From Sanguinoderma infundibulare (taxonomy: Eukaryota; Basidiomycota; Agaricomycetes; Polyporales; Polyporaceae): a DNA stretch of 64,000 nt. Position numbers and translations under genes: made by a program. The stretch covers positions 1,178,001 through 1,242,000 of the forward strand of contig JAVLRN010000011.1 of the NCBI GenBank assembly GCA_032821775.1, given 5' to 3'. Every line of letters begins with the position of its first letter. Position 1 is the first letter of the stretch. Below are positions 11,936 to 22,970 of this stretch, piece after piece. A model generated the notes under the pieces. It ran no database searches and was not told the DNA's origin. It saw only the letters and a program-made list of their open reading frames with translations.

Positions 11936-13102
11936 AGAACTGGGATTGAGCTTGTTGGTGGGATATGGTAGGATCGCTCTCGATAAACCACTAGCTGTTC
12001 CTTCTATCTGATGTTCTGGTCGTCTCCAGATAGACCCCGAGACTTTTGCTAACAGGGACATACCCTAGATTTCATTAGACGTTGTTCTATTACGAAACTG
12101 TTTCCGCAAAGTGTTTTATATGACGTCACCTCTCTTGGGTAGCTGTGAAAAACTAAGCACTTACGTTGGTGCGCTGACAGTGTGCGCCTGTCGCTCTTTT
12201 GTTACTGCGGTCCCAGGGCAGTCAAGGGCGTTACTGCCGGGCCTTGCCTTCCACCCTTCATGATGAGTGGGCTGGATCCGTGTCTCTTCATCAAGTTCAC
12301 AGCCCTTCTCGATCTTTGCTGATAAAGGTTTACTCTTGTACAGGTCGGTTTGCAACGTTTAAGCGTCCGTCTCTGGCTGCACCTTTGGGAGCAGCCGGTC
12401 CCGATTGCACTAATATTTTCACGTCAGACATCCGTCGGTGCCGAACTCCCGCTCCCTCGCGCCTGGATCGCGCCAGTGCGGAGGCCGAGGGCCAATCCGA
12501 CGTCCCTCCGCGGTGGACACTCGAAGTGGGTGTGTCACATGCCGAGACACGCGGAGGTGGCGACTCGGAGAATATTAATGGGAAAGCGAGGAGAGCAATC
12601 AGAACTCGGCTATGTATAGAACAACTCTTGATATAGAACGGGAACAGCTCTTGATATAGAACGAGCACAAGGATGCCGACATGCCGAGCGGCGGCGAGTA
12701 CCGCATGGAGGCAACCAAGCGCGCGTTATGGACGAGTTTGGCCAATTGGACAACGCCAGAAGGCTTCTTTCAGAGGCTCATGATCATTCCTCCACTATCC
12801 GTCGTCGTCGACACCTCAATCCCGTCCTCGCCGCTCACTGGCCTTCAAGTGTGACTGCAATCTGATGTTGCGAACGTTTTCACACAATTCTGGTCCGGTG
12901 AGACGGCAGCGCAGCACGCAGTGCGCGGTCGAGTATAGTGACCACGGACAACGGTGACCTTGCGCAGTCGGGCAACAAATCTTCGATGCGTCTTCGTTCA
13001 TCAACGCCCTGATCTCAGATTACCGGGCGTATCCCCCATCTGCCACCACTCATATTTCCTATCACACGAGCAGTTCTGTCTCCCAATGTGTCCGCTCCGC
13101 CC
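11936..13102. other. Spacer between hydantoinase and first Stealth gene
   Basis: About 1.17 kb with no supported gene. Its last 300 bp are weakly alignable with the spacer in unit 2 (17.4-17.6 kb), including the shared block cctatcacacgagca ahead of the Stealth start. It is presumably 3' UTR, decayed sequence and promoter. Confidence 0.5.
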
Positions 13103-15805
13103 ATGTCATCCGCCACTTACATCCCTCTATCCCAGATATCCTCTTCAGAGTACCTCGCGTCGCCCAGAATCACTCCACATACCTCGTTCACCTCATACTT
13201 CTCCCGCCGTCGCGCTGTTCTCGCTCTCATAGGCGCCACATCTGTCCTCACCCTCGTCCTCTTTCTGAGAGTCTCTGGCTTCCACGAAGATGACGCCGAC
13301 TTTGACGACGCTGACATCCCCGCGAAATCCGACTATCAGCCATCCTACATCGCAATTCCGGTACCCAGCTCTTTGCCTCCTTCCTCTCACCCAAAGCTCC
13401 GGCCCGTCCGTGATCTCCCTGTACACTGCCTCGATCGATATTACTCGCTGGGCGAGGTCTGCCACGACGGACAAGGCCCCGGACACCTCGACGTCATCTG
13501 GACTTGGGTCAACGGTTCCGACCCACTCTTTGCGGACGCAAGAGAACACGCTGCCCAATCGTATGAAAAGGATGACCCGTACAGACCGGCCAATACCAAC
13601 AACCCTTCCCGCATGTATCGGTACGTTCATCCTTGCTTTCTTTGCTTATGCCTTCCCCGCTCGAACTTTCGTGTTAGGGACCATGATGAATTGCGTCACT
13701 CTGTCCGTTCGGTTTTGACAAACTTTCGGCCATATACCCGACGTTTCCGCATCCTAACCTCTGATATCGACTACCCTGCCGAAGACCCGGACGAATCCAT
13801 GCAGTCTTTCCCCGATCCTGGTCCGGGATACTGGCGACTAGGCTTGCAGCCCCAGTGGCTTGACACTCACAAAACGGTACCGCAGTGGCAAGACGGGGAG
13901 ATCCAGCTGTCGCTCAATCACCATGCGCACTTCTTCGATCCATACAACCATACGATTTTCAACAGGTCCGTCTAAGACGTGTTTTCTCTCTCTTCTCTGA
14001 TTCTGAATGTAATTCTAGTTACGCTATAGAATCCCAGTTCATCCATCTGCAAGACGTGTCCGAGGTCTTGTGCGTGAATCCTCTCCTTTCGCATCTCTCA
14101 TGCTCATAGAGTTTATGGTTACTTCAGCCTTTACATGGTTTGTGCTCAGTTCCATAACAGGCTAATCCCCGACTGATCACCACATAGAATGACGACTTCT
14201 ACATGACTGCGCCACTCACCCCCGTTACGTTCTACACGAATGGTATGTTTTCGCCTTTACTTTACGAGCACACTATTGACATTGCCGTTAGAATACGGTA
14301 TAGTTCTCCGTATGCAGAGCGATATGACCGTGGCCCCCAACTGGCCAGACGACAGGACGAAAGGCGAATGGCGGAGCATGGGCGCCTCCAACTGGCTGTT
14401 GAGTGCGTGCAGATCACGTCGCGGTGGTCACACCGTGGTGTCGACCTTTATTTAGCTCACGGCGGACTCATTGATCTACAGGTAAACGCTTTGGGCAAAG
14501 ACCCCGTCCTTACGTCCAACACGAGGCCAAGTCCGTTTCTTTCGCCATCCTTCAGGAGATCGCGCTCGTCTGGCCGGACGCTATTGCCAAGACCGGCACG
14601 CACGCCTTCCGCGAGACCCACAGCGGCGACGGCGACTTCTATGCGTTGTTCATGTTCACCCACTACATCGTGGAGCGTTCTCGAGAAGCGCTGCTCTGGA
14701 CATGGGTCGTCGGTCGCATCGGCGCCATCGACGATAGTTGGGGAGAGCGCGAGGCCGAGCGGGCGTGGCTCGAGCTAGGCGGGCAGTGGGACGGCACAGG
14801 CAGCAAGACGATCCAGGTCGAATCTGGTTTCCGAGACACCCTGGCCGCCGATCGCATCAGAGATCACTTGAAGGACGGCGGTTTTGGCGGCGGGCCCTTC
14901 AAGACGGAGTATCACTTCTGTGCGTTCTTTCTTTCCTTCTTCATACCGGCTGCTTGTTCTTACACTTTCATTGATCGGGCAGCTTCGTCGGACGGCTATG
15001 CTTACAACCAGTATGGCAGGCGGGGGGCCGGTGGGTGGCCAGGATACGACCCAGAGAAGCTCGACGAGAAAGACTCTCGGAAACACCTCATCAACAGAAA
15101 GTGCACTATCTCGCGTGACGAGTGTTTCGGCTTCGGAGACCCCGCGAGCGGGCTCCAAACGGCCAGTGCTGTCTTCAAACACATCGCGTTCGACAGACCC
15201 CAATGTGGTGACTGCAGTATGTGTTTAGCCCCTACTCATCATCAATTCTTAGTTGATGTTCGCTTCCATAGTTATCGTGGCGTTGCTCAATGCCAGCGGT
15301 CGGCTTGGCTTATCTGCGTTCCTTCCGCACCCTGATCGTCGATCGCCTTCATCCAATTCACCACCTCCCACGGACGAGTCGGAGTCGTCCACGACACCCC
15401 ATCTACCCGTTGTCGACGACTGGCATGACGGTCAGTTCGCTCTCCGCGACGTCATGAAGTACGCACCCGACGCGAGCGTGCGGGAGTGGTCTATGCGGAT
15501 AATGCAACGGTATCGCTACGTGATCGGTGCGTCGCCTTCTGACCGTCTACCCCAGTCGCTTTGATTTACTCACCCATCCCCCACCCCGCATTTTAGGTGG
15601 CACGCCTTCCGTGTTCGAACGCCTCCTCAGCCTCCAACAAGTCCGCGGCATGCTGTCCTCGATCGACCGGAACAAGGACGTTGCGCTCATGTGCATCAAC
15701 GACGACGTCTCGCGGGACGACGCCCAGATATCGAAGTACTTCCGAGCCTGGCAGGACCGGCGGTGGAGTCGCGCCGCGGCATGGGAGTCGGACGTCCACC
15801 ATTGA
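13103..15805 (+). CDS. Stealth-family (Xpt1/GNPTAB-like) glycosyl phosphotransferase, copy 1
   Basis: Predicted type II membrane enzyme that transfers a sugar-phosphate, as in Cryptococcus Xpt1 (xylosyl phosphotransferase) and animal GlcNAc-1-phosphotransferase. Ten exons (13103-13620, 13678-13965, 14019-14069, 14128-14137, 14188-14242, 14292-14402, 14482-14919, 14983-15216, 15272-15526, 15597-15805) give 722 aa with all phases consistent. One transmembrane segment follows the cytoplasmic tail (about residues 35-55, AVLALIGATSVLTLVLFLRV). Stealth regions: CR1 DVIWTWVNGSDPLFADARE; CR2 RDHDELRHSVRSVLTNFRPY; VFLYMNDDFYMTAPL, which contains the NDD motif; CR3 RPYVQHEAKSVSFAILQEI; CR4-like ALMCINDDVSRDD. 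ATG 13103 was chosen because copy 2 starts at the same residue. It probably acts in the Golgi on cell-wall or glycoprotein glycans. Confidence 0.9.
14128..14137 (+). other. 10-nt micro-exon of Stealth copy 1
   Basis: The exon cctttacatg supplies F-L-Y-M between EV and NDDFYM, restoring the family motif FLYMNDDF. It is flanked by AG and GT and preserved at 18659-18668 in copy 2. Confidence 0.85.
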
Positions 15806-16360
15806 CGCGGACGCCGCCTCGATGTAAACCCCGTATCTTGCTAACAGTATAGTGGTGCTATTGTGCCGTGTTGTTGTATCGTTATATTTTATCTCTTATC
15901 TGTCCTCGCACTGCTTCATCTTGGATCCCCTCATGACTCGGAGTTCCCCTACCCCCTGCAATCAGTATCGTGGATTTCCCAACGGATTGTATGTTATTGT
16001 ACGCGGACTTCATACAGTAGTTGTTTATTTGGGACATCGTCTACTAGTAATTGGCGCAAAACATGCATGTGTGACGTTTTTAGCCCTCCCCTCCACAAGC
16101 AACATTCTGCAAGCACCCGCGTTATGTACCTCTTCCACGAGGAAAACATGCCCAACCCTCCAACGTGGCAGATGTGCAAGCTTGGATTATAAGTACTTGC
16201 TAGTGCGTTGTGGATGCTTCAAAGCCTATTAGAGCGCTGCACAACGTCGGCCGATCGCGAGGGTCTCAGCTGCCGAAACAAACATATGCAAACAAAACTT
16301 TGCCAAGCCGCCGCCCGGCCAGCAGTGAATGATTTTTGCAGACGCTTCAGATCGCTTTGC
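15806..16360. other. Inter-unit spacer of the tandem duplication
   Basis: About 550 bp between the Stealth copy 1 stop and the recognisable hydantoinase relic. The first part resembles the 3' flank of copy 2 (shared ttgcgccgtgttgta-type block). No gene is seen. Confidence 0.5.
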
Positions 16361-17130
16361 AAGCTCGCCGCTGAGATGGCCAACGCCGTCAAGGCCGTAT
16401 TCGACTGTGACCTGATGGGTGGCGCGTATCCAAATGTGTGTCATCGTTTGTACTGTGTTTGTTGAACACTTTCACTCTGGCAGTGGACAGGTACTGGTCG
16501 GCCGCCCTCCGATAGTAAGCTGTCTACAAGATTACTAGCGCCTCGCGTACTACAGGCTGCCCGTGGTCTCATACCCCATCGTCTCTCAAGCGTGCTGCGT
16601 TTCGCATCGGACGCGCGATTGCACAATTTGCCGGAAGCGGATCTCGCCGGATGCAGTGCCAAGAGCGGTCTTGGAGCTGCGGTGCCTGTTTGTAGGTACA
16701 GCGAGTGAGCGGATCTGATGCGATTCAATTCATCAAGTTCAGGTGCAGGACTGTGCTGACGGGCTGGCTGTGCAGGAAGTGCGGAAGGGCTTCACATGGG
16801 ACCAGGCGACCATCGTCCTGCTATTGGAGGAAGAGGGCCCGGGAGTTATTTCAAGTGCGCCACCTGGCTTCAAACTCCCCGTGAAGTCTGACGATTGCCT
16901 CGTCATTCCCTTCGAGAGCGATAATGTATACGAGCGCGTTGAGCCTGCGCATGGCGAGAAGAAGGTGCGCTATTATAGTGCTTTTGCTTCTGTCGCACGG
17001 GTCTTCCCTGACGTGTAGCTTGTCCTTATATCTATGTCACGTTCCCTGACCTGATCACAGTGCTAGAGTCCCATAGTTGACGGCAGCTTCACATCACCAG
17101 ACCACAAGTACGGATTGTGGGTCACTATTA
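16360..17130 (+). pseudogene. Decayed 3' fragment of the hydantoinase/DUF917 gene
   Basis: Matches the parent over several collinear blocks: 16375-16450 to parent about 10680-10755 (VFDCDLMGGAYPN against VLDCDLMGRAYPN); 16600-16740 to about 11175-11330 (cgcatcggacgcgcgattgc shared exactly); 16745-16970 to about 11337-11555 (LAVQEVRKGFTW shared); and 17010-17140 to about 11610-11730. Between the blocks most of the exons for the ILRTVTTEMG and CKTC regions are missing, and frameshifts and stops occur. It has no 5' part of the gene, so it cannot encode the ATPase module. It is a duplication relic, not an independent gene. Confidence 0.9.
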
Positions 17131-17641
17131 TTGGATCTAGACAGCCGCTGCGCCGGCGGCCCGTGTCTCCCGTGCGATGGCCTCACAGCTCACTTAACCG
17201 AGATTCGACGTGGCATGGCAAGTCACTTGAGAATACTGGATGTATCAGTGGCCAGTTCACTGTTTGCAGCGTTTGGCGAGGGAGAGACAAGCGGCACGGT
17301 GCTTAGCACCGCCACGCCTCTCATTCTGTCCTATGACCAACGTCCGCTCTTGCCCGACCCGCTCCCCTCCAAAGGCCACTAAGTACTTCCATCCCATCCT
17401 CGCCGCTCGTCATCGTTTAATTGAATGCAATCCGGTATTATGACCGTTCTCACGCGGAAACGGCATGGGGCGCAGTGTGGCTCTATGCGCAGCCGAGTAA
17501 TCCACACGGCCGGCCTCGATGTTCTTGGGACTTTCTTGGCTCATCAACATCCTGTTCTCGGATCATTCGGCATCTCGTCCATCGGGCACTCATATTCCTA
17601 TCACACGAGCACCTCTGTCTCCCAGTGTCTCCATCCTGCCG
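17131..17641. other. Spacer upstream of Stealth copy 2
   Basis: About 500 bp, partly alignable to 12.6-13.1 kb upstream of copy 1 (cctcgccgctc, catcaac.tcctgt and cctatcacacgagca blocks). It probably carries the inherited promoter. Confidence 0.5.
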
Positions 17642-20335
17642 ATGTCATCCGCCGTCTACATCCCTCTATCGCAAATATCCGCTTCAGAGTACCTCGCGCC
17701 CCCCAGAATCACTCCACATACCTCGTTCATCTCGTACTTGTCTCGCAGTCGCGCTGTTCTCGCTCTCATAGGCGCCACATCCGTCCTTACCCTCGTCCTC
17801 TTTCTCAGAGTCTTCGGTGATGACTTTGACCTCGCTGATATCCCCGTTAATCCAAATTATCAGCCTTCCTACATCTCAATCCAAGTGCCAAACTCTCTAC
17901 CAGCTTCCGCCCACCCAAAGCTCCGACCCGTGTATGATCTCCCTCTGCACTGCCTGGATCGGTATTACTCCCTGGGCGACGTCTGCCACGACGGACAAGG
18001 CCCTGGCCATCTGGACGTGATCTGGACTTGGGTCAATGGCTCGGACCCACTCTTTGCGGACGCAAGAGAGCAAGCTGCGGAGTCCTATGCAAAAGATGAT
18101 CCGTACAGACCCGCCGAAACCAACAACCCTTCCCGAATGTATCGGTACGTTCATCCTTGCTTCTCTTGCCTTATACCTTCCCCGCTCGAACTTTCGTGTT
18201 AGGGATCACGATGAATTACGTCACTCCCTCCGCTCGGTTTTGGCAAACTTTCGGCCATATACCCGACGTTTCCGCATCCTAACCTCTGATATCGACTACC
18301 CTGCCGAAGACCCGGACGAATCCATGCAGTCTTTCCCCGATCCTGGTCCGGGATACTGGCGACTAGGCTTGCAGCCCCAGTGGCTTGACACCCACAAAAC
18401 GGTGCCGCAGTGGCAAGACGGGGAGATCCAACTGTCGCTCAATCACCATGCGCACTTCTTCGAGCCATACAACCATACGATTTTCAACAGGTCAGTCGAA
18501 GAAGTGTTTGCTACCTCTTCTCCATCTCTGAATACGATCCCAGCTACGCTATAGAATCCCAGTTCAGCCATCTGCAGGACGTGTCCGAGGTCTTGTGCGT
18601 GTATTTCATTTTCTCGAGTTCGTATACCTCATGCTTATCGACTTCATTGTTAATTCAGCCTTTACATGGTCTGTGATCTGTTTCACAACATTCTAGTCTT
18701 TTACTGAACGCATATAGAACGATGACTTCTACATGACTGCGCCCCTCACTCCCGTCACGTTCTACACGAATGGTATGCTTTCGGCCTTTCTTTACGAGCA
18801 TACTATTGATATTGCGTTAGAATACGGTCTTGTTCTCCGTGTAGATAATGATATGACCGTGTCCCCCGACTGGCCGTCTGACGAGGCTAAGGGGGAATGG
18901 CGGAGCATGGGAGTCTCCAATTGGCTGCTTAGTGCGTTCAAACCCACGCTCCTGCGATCGCAACGTTATGTCGACCATTAGGTCACGATATGCTCATTGA
19001 TCTACAGGTAAACGCTTTGGGCAAAGACGTCGTCCTTACGTCCAACATGAAACCAAATCCGTTTCTTTCGCCATCCTTCAAGAGGTCGCGCTGGTCTGGC
19101 AGGACGCTATTGCCAAGACCAGCACGCATGCCTTCCGCGAAACCGAAGGTGGCGACGGCGACTTCTATGCGTTGTTCATGTTCACCCACTACGTCGTGGA
19201 GCGTTCTCGAGAAGCGCTGCTCTGGACGTGGATCGTCGGTCGCATCGGCGCCATCGACGATAGTTGGGGAGAGCATGAAGCAGACCGTGCGTGGGGCGAA
19301 CTGGGTGGGGAGCGGGATGGCAAAGCGAGCAAGAAAATCCAGGTCGAATCCGGGTTCCGAGACACCCTGGCCACCGATCGCATCAGAGATCACTTGAAGG
19401 ACGGCGGTTTTGGCGGCGGGCCCTTCAAGACGGAATATCGCTTCTGTGCGTGCTTCCCCATTCCTACTGGCTACGTGTTCTCACACCTTCGCGGCTCTGA
19501 TCTGGCAGCTTCGTTGGACGGCTATGCTTACAACCAGTATGGCACGCGAGGGTTTGGTTGGTTGCCAGGATACGACCCAACCAAGTTCGAAGAGAACGAC
19601 CTCGAGAAAGATAACAGGAAGTGCACTATCTTGCGTGACGAATGTTTCGGCATTCGAGACCCCGCGAGCGGGCTTCAGACGGCCAGTGCTGTCTTCAAAC
19701 ACATCGCGTTCGACAGACCCCAATGTGGTGACTGCAGTATGTGTTTAGCCCCTACTCATCATCAATTCTTAGTTGATGTTCGCTTCTGCAGTCATCATCG
19801 CGTTACTCAACGCCAGCGGCCGCCTCGGTTTATCTGCATTCCTTCCGCACCCTGATCGCCGATCACCTCCATCCGATTCACCGCCGCCCACGGACGAGTC
19901 GGAGGCGTCCACGATACCCCATCTACCTGTTGTCGACGACTGGCATGACGGTCATTTTGCCCTCCGCGATGTCATGAAGTACGCACCCGACGCGAGCGTG
20001 CGGGAGTGGTCTATGCGGATAATGCAACGGTATCGCTACGTGATCGGTGCGTCCTCATCTGACCACTGACAAGTGTCAGCATCTGCCTTCCCTTCTCGAG
20101 TCGCTCACCTAGCACTCGCATTTCAGGGTACACGCCGTCTTCGTTCGAAAGGCTGCTCAACAAGGTGCAGGTCCGCAACATGTTGGACTACCTCGACCAG
20201 CACGAGGAGATTGCGCTCTTGTGCGTCAACGACGACGTGGAGGAAGACGAGGCACAGATATCCAGGTACTTCCGACGTTGGCAGGACCGTCGATGGAGTC
20301 GTGCCGCCGCATGGGAGTCGGACGTCCGCCATTGA
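17642..20335 (+). CDS. Stealth-family (Xpt1/GNPTAB-like) glycosyl phosphotransferase, copy 2
   Basis: Paralogue of the gene at 13103-15805 with identical architecture: ten exons (17642-18144, 18203-18490, 18544-18594, 18659-18668, 18718-18772, 18821-18931, 19008-19445, 19509-19736, 19792-20046, 20127-20335), 715 aa, open throughout. It keeps the transmembrane segment, CR1 DVIWTWVNGSDP, CR2 RDHDELRHSLRSVLANFRPY, NDDFYMTAPL, CR3 RPYVQHETKSVSFAILQEV and the CR4-like NDDVEEDEAQIS. Differences cluster in the lumenal stem (a shorter acidic stretch after LFLRVFGDD) and in the middle of exon 7, while exon 2 and the exon 8-intron 8 region are almost identical to copy 1. Retention of every splice site and motif argues that it is functional. 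Confidence 0.9.
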
Positions 20336-21160
20336 CGACGGAGACATTCGCTCAGGATGACGCTACAATGTAAAGCCCGAATCCTGCTAGTAGTACCATT
20401 GCGCCGTGTTGTATCTTTATCTCTCGTTTCTCCCCGTCCCCACCGGACTACCTAACTTAGAATCCCCTCATTATCCCCCTGCTACCAAACTCATGGTTTT
20501 CGCAACTGATAATCATACGCGCATGTATATCTCGTATCTAACATGAAGTTCACCGTCTGTCTTGGTCGGTGTGATCTCGGATTTGAGTTTGGGTTCAAGC
20601 ACAGTGCCAGCTACAGCAGCCTGAAGCACTTTGGATCGCATGGTGGAACCAACGACACCACTTTGTCTCAGGAGATTATGATAACGGCAGCCTGAGGCGT
20701 GCGCTCTATCAGTATTCAGTGGTGCGGTACTTACAGGAGGAGGAAATTTGAGGTTTTGCCACGCCTTGCTGGATTCCTCGACACTCGGTCTGGCATTGGG
20801 CCATGACACAGGCTTTCCGCTTGGATAATGGTGTTTCTGGGCACGGGAATGTACATTATGGATCGGTAGTGCTGGACAATATGTACGAACTCTGGACGCT
20901 TTCTTTCCCCAAAACATGCGCCAAAAACCAAGTCCGACTGCTATATATGCTATATATAGCTCTCGAAGAAGAAACACTCCGAAATGGTAGGTACGTGGCT
21001 CCGAAATGGACGGTCTCATTGAAGAGCCATACGGAGCTGGGGTGCCCTGCAGAGGCAGAGGGAGACGAGGGAGGGAGGAGACGCACAGAAAGCACCGAGC
21101 TCAGTCCAGCCGAAGATCCAGCACGACCGACTCATGCCTCCCGAGCCGGAGCATCAGCCG
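20336..21160. other. Intergenic region carrying two repeat-derived blocks
   Basis: No supported gene. About 20700-20970 is an inverted copy of 44990-45225, and 21040-21160 is the duplicated 3' flank of the zinc-finger gene at 38.6 kb. A palindromic AT-rich stretch (gctatatatgctatatatagc-like) lies near 20940. Confidence 0.6.
20700..20970 (-). repeat. Dispersed repeat, copy A (inverted relative to copy B at 45 kb)
   Basis: Read on the minus strand it aligns with plus-strand 44990-45225. Shared blocks include gcagtcggacttggttt, cgatccataatgtac and ccagaaacac, followed by accgagtgt. Both copies lie downstream of a zinc-finger gene in the same relative orientation. Confidence 0.75.
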
Positions 21161-21515
21161 CTAGGGATCGTTGCTTGGCCCCTCGTCGCGTGTGGGCCTG
21201 TGTGGGCAGTACGCCTTGATGTGCCGCAAGAACGTGTCGGCGCGCGCAAAGTCGGTGCGGCAGTACGGACACTGCTTCGTCATATTCCGAAGATGGAACG
21301 CCGCGATGTGCTTCCCGAAACTCGAAGGAAACATATCCTTGCCGCAGCGCGCGCCCCACGCGCACACCCCGCGCGTGCGGTTGTTGGTCACGAGCACGTC
21401 GTGGTACTGCCGCAGGTGGCGCGCGATCCCCGCCGGGCTCGCGTCCTCGAGCGGCACGTCGCAGCGCGGGGACCCCCACTCGCACCGCGAGCCGCCGTTG
21501 GCCGCTGGCTGGGGG
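21040..21515 (-). repeat. Inverted duplicate of the zinc-finger module at 38.27-38.74 kb
   Basis: Almost identical on the opposite strand to 38270-38735, starting at cccagccagcggccaacgg and running through the zinc-finger exon, the stop region (cctagcggctgatgctccgg) and about 120 bp of 3' flank to cctcgtctccctc. Confidence 0.9.
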
Positions 21516-22970
21516 CTCGCGAGCAGGCGTAGCCAATCGGCGCCAAGCTTGACAAAGCGCGGGGACTGTTCGTCCTTGAAGTACACCTGAGTCCCATCTG
21601 GGAATTTGTAGCCGCGCTGCAGTGGGAGCGCTGATTAACATTGCATACAGCCAGAGCAGAGCATCTCACTTACTGGAACAGGGTGTCCGAAAGTGTTATC
21701 TTGCAGCAAATTGTACCAGATTCCATTGCTGACCATCATGTAGATGACATCGTCAGGTGTGACAAGCCGCGAGTGCCTGGGGAGCTGGAGCTGCGAGAGG
21801 TGGAGCTGCGAGAGCTACCGGAAATGAACATAATAAATCCTTGTAAGCGTGTGGCTGGTCAGTATTTTCAAAGTGTTATGACTTACAAGACCTTCAGCCC
21901 AGGTTGAAATAGCTGACAGAATGTCCCTGGGACTGACGTGTTCCACTGAATACTGAACCTCGTGGTGGGTCAGAGACTCCGAGATGGACAGCGAGAAGAG
22001 AACATTGGGTTTTGTGAATAGGGAAGTCAGAACATGGAGAAAGGCCGATAGCTGGCGAGGGCAATCAGGGTCATTGATATCCGCAATGACGCTGATCACG
22101 ATGGTCTCCAAGGCCTTGAAGCAAAAGTCGAAGGCTCCTTGTCCATTGATGATTTTGGCTAAGAAGGGATGTGAATTAATTTGGGCAGAATGAATAGGAT
22201 TATGACTATGACATACTACACTCAGATACAGAGGGGCATACGATGGAGAGGTTTGTGATTGAGTCGGCAAAGACAGCCAATAAGGGTGTCAGGGTCCGAA
22301 GCTGTTGGGAGTTTGAGGAATCAGGATTACCGCGAGGGGAGATTTCTTGTACCGGCAGCTCGAGAGTTTTAAGAGGCCTTTTCAACCGAGCCTCTATACG
22401 GCAACGATGCTGACCTGGATCCGTAAGGCCGGTAATCCACGCGGGAACGCGGTCCGGGTAAATGAGCCGAACTTCTTCCATGTTCCTGAATGACTGCACG
22501 ATACGCCAGCAATCCTTGGCGGACTTCAAGCGGCAGCAGATATCCAGTGCGATCACGCGATGGAACGAAAAGCCGACGACGCCGTTCTGATACAGTAGCG
22601 GATAGTCACTCCATCGAAGAGTGTCTCCTAAGATTAAGCGGCTGACGTTTGAGAGTGTGTGAGAGGCCAAGTGGTGCAATGGAATGTAGGTTGAAGATGA
22701 CAATGTCATTCCTGTAGCTGGATTGATTTCGAGAGAGGTGGCTAATCTGGCGAGGCGGGGGTAATCCTTGACAACATCCAAGAAGGCGTAGAGCGTGTCG
22801 ACTGTAGTCATTTTCGGCGTACGGTAGACACGTTCCAGGTGGTGCATTGACCGAGGCCTCCAGTTGCGGGAGACTAGGGCACAATCGAGGAGCGCTTCTG
22901 GATGGCCATTAGCAACGTCATCGATGATCTGTTCGACGAGCTCAACAGGAAGATGAAGAGGAGGCGACAT
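21161..22970 (-). CDS. Chimeric F-box protein with C-terminal zinc-finger module
   Basis: Exons 22970-22217, 22158-21887, 21814-21674 and 21616-21161 give 540 aa with all phases matching. The N-terminus (LPVELVEQIIDDVANGHP...LLDCALVSRNWRPRS) is an F-box-like motif of the agaricomycete type, expected to bind Skp1 in an SCF ubiquitin ligase. The middle is a helical/LRR-like substrate region without recognised motifs. Exon 4 begins with about 34 residues of the F-box protein (RGYKFPDGTQVYFKDEQSP...) and then continues in frame into the zinc-finger module: CEWGSPRC...HLRQYH, CAWGARCGK...KHIAAFH and CPYC...RHIKAYC. That module is a recent inverted copy of the 3' half of the gene at 37457-38628. 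The original F-box C-terminus appears to be lost. Transcription and splicing of the fused exon are inferred. Confidence 0.75.

Larger units (their letters stand above)
10660..15830 (+). repeat. Unit 1 of a segmental tandem duplication
   Basis: Homologous in order and orientation to about 16360-20400. It contains the 3' part of the hydantoinase gene, a spacer, and the complete first Stealth-family gene. Homology is recognisable in coding parts, in some introns, and just upstream of the Stealth start codon (catcaac.ccctg and tcctatcacacgagca blocks). The boundaries are approximate because they were judged by eye. Confidence 0.85.
16360..20400 (+). repeat. Unit 2 of the segmental tandem duplication
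   Basis: Collinear with about 10660-15830. It is shorter (about 4.0 against 5.2 kb) because the hydantoinase tail and spacer have lost sequence. The Stealth gene is fully retained. Confidence 0.85.

Noticed and set aside
17131..17641. Reading frames upstream of Stealth copy 2 as a longer N-terminus
   Set aside because: Copy 1 and copy 2 agree from the MSSA(T/V)YIPLSQIS start onward and diverge upstream, where in-frame stops differ.
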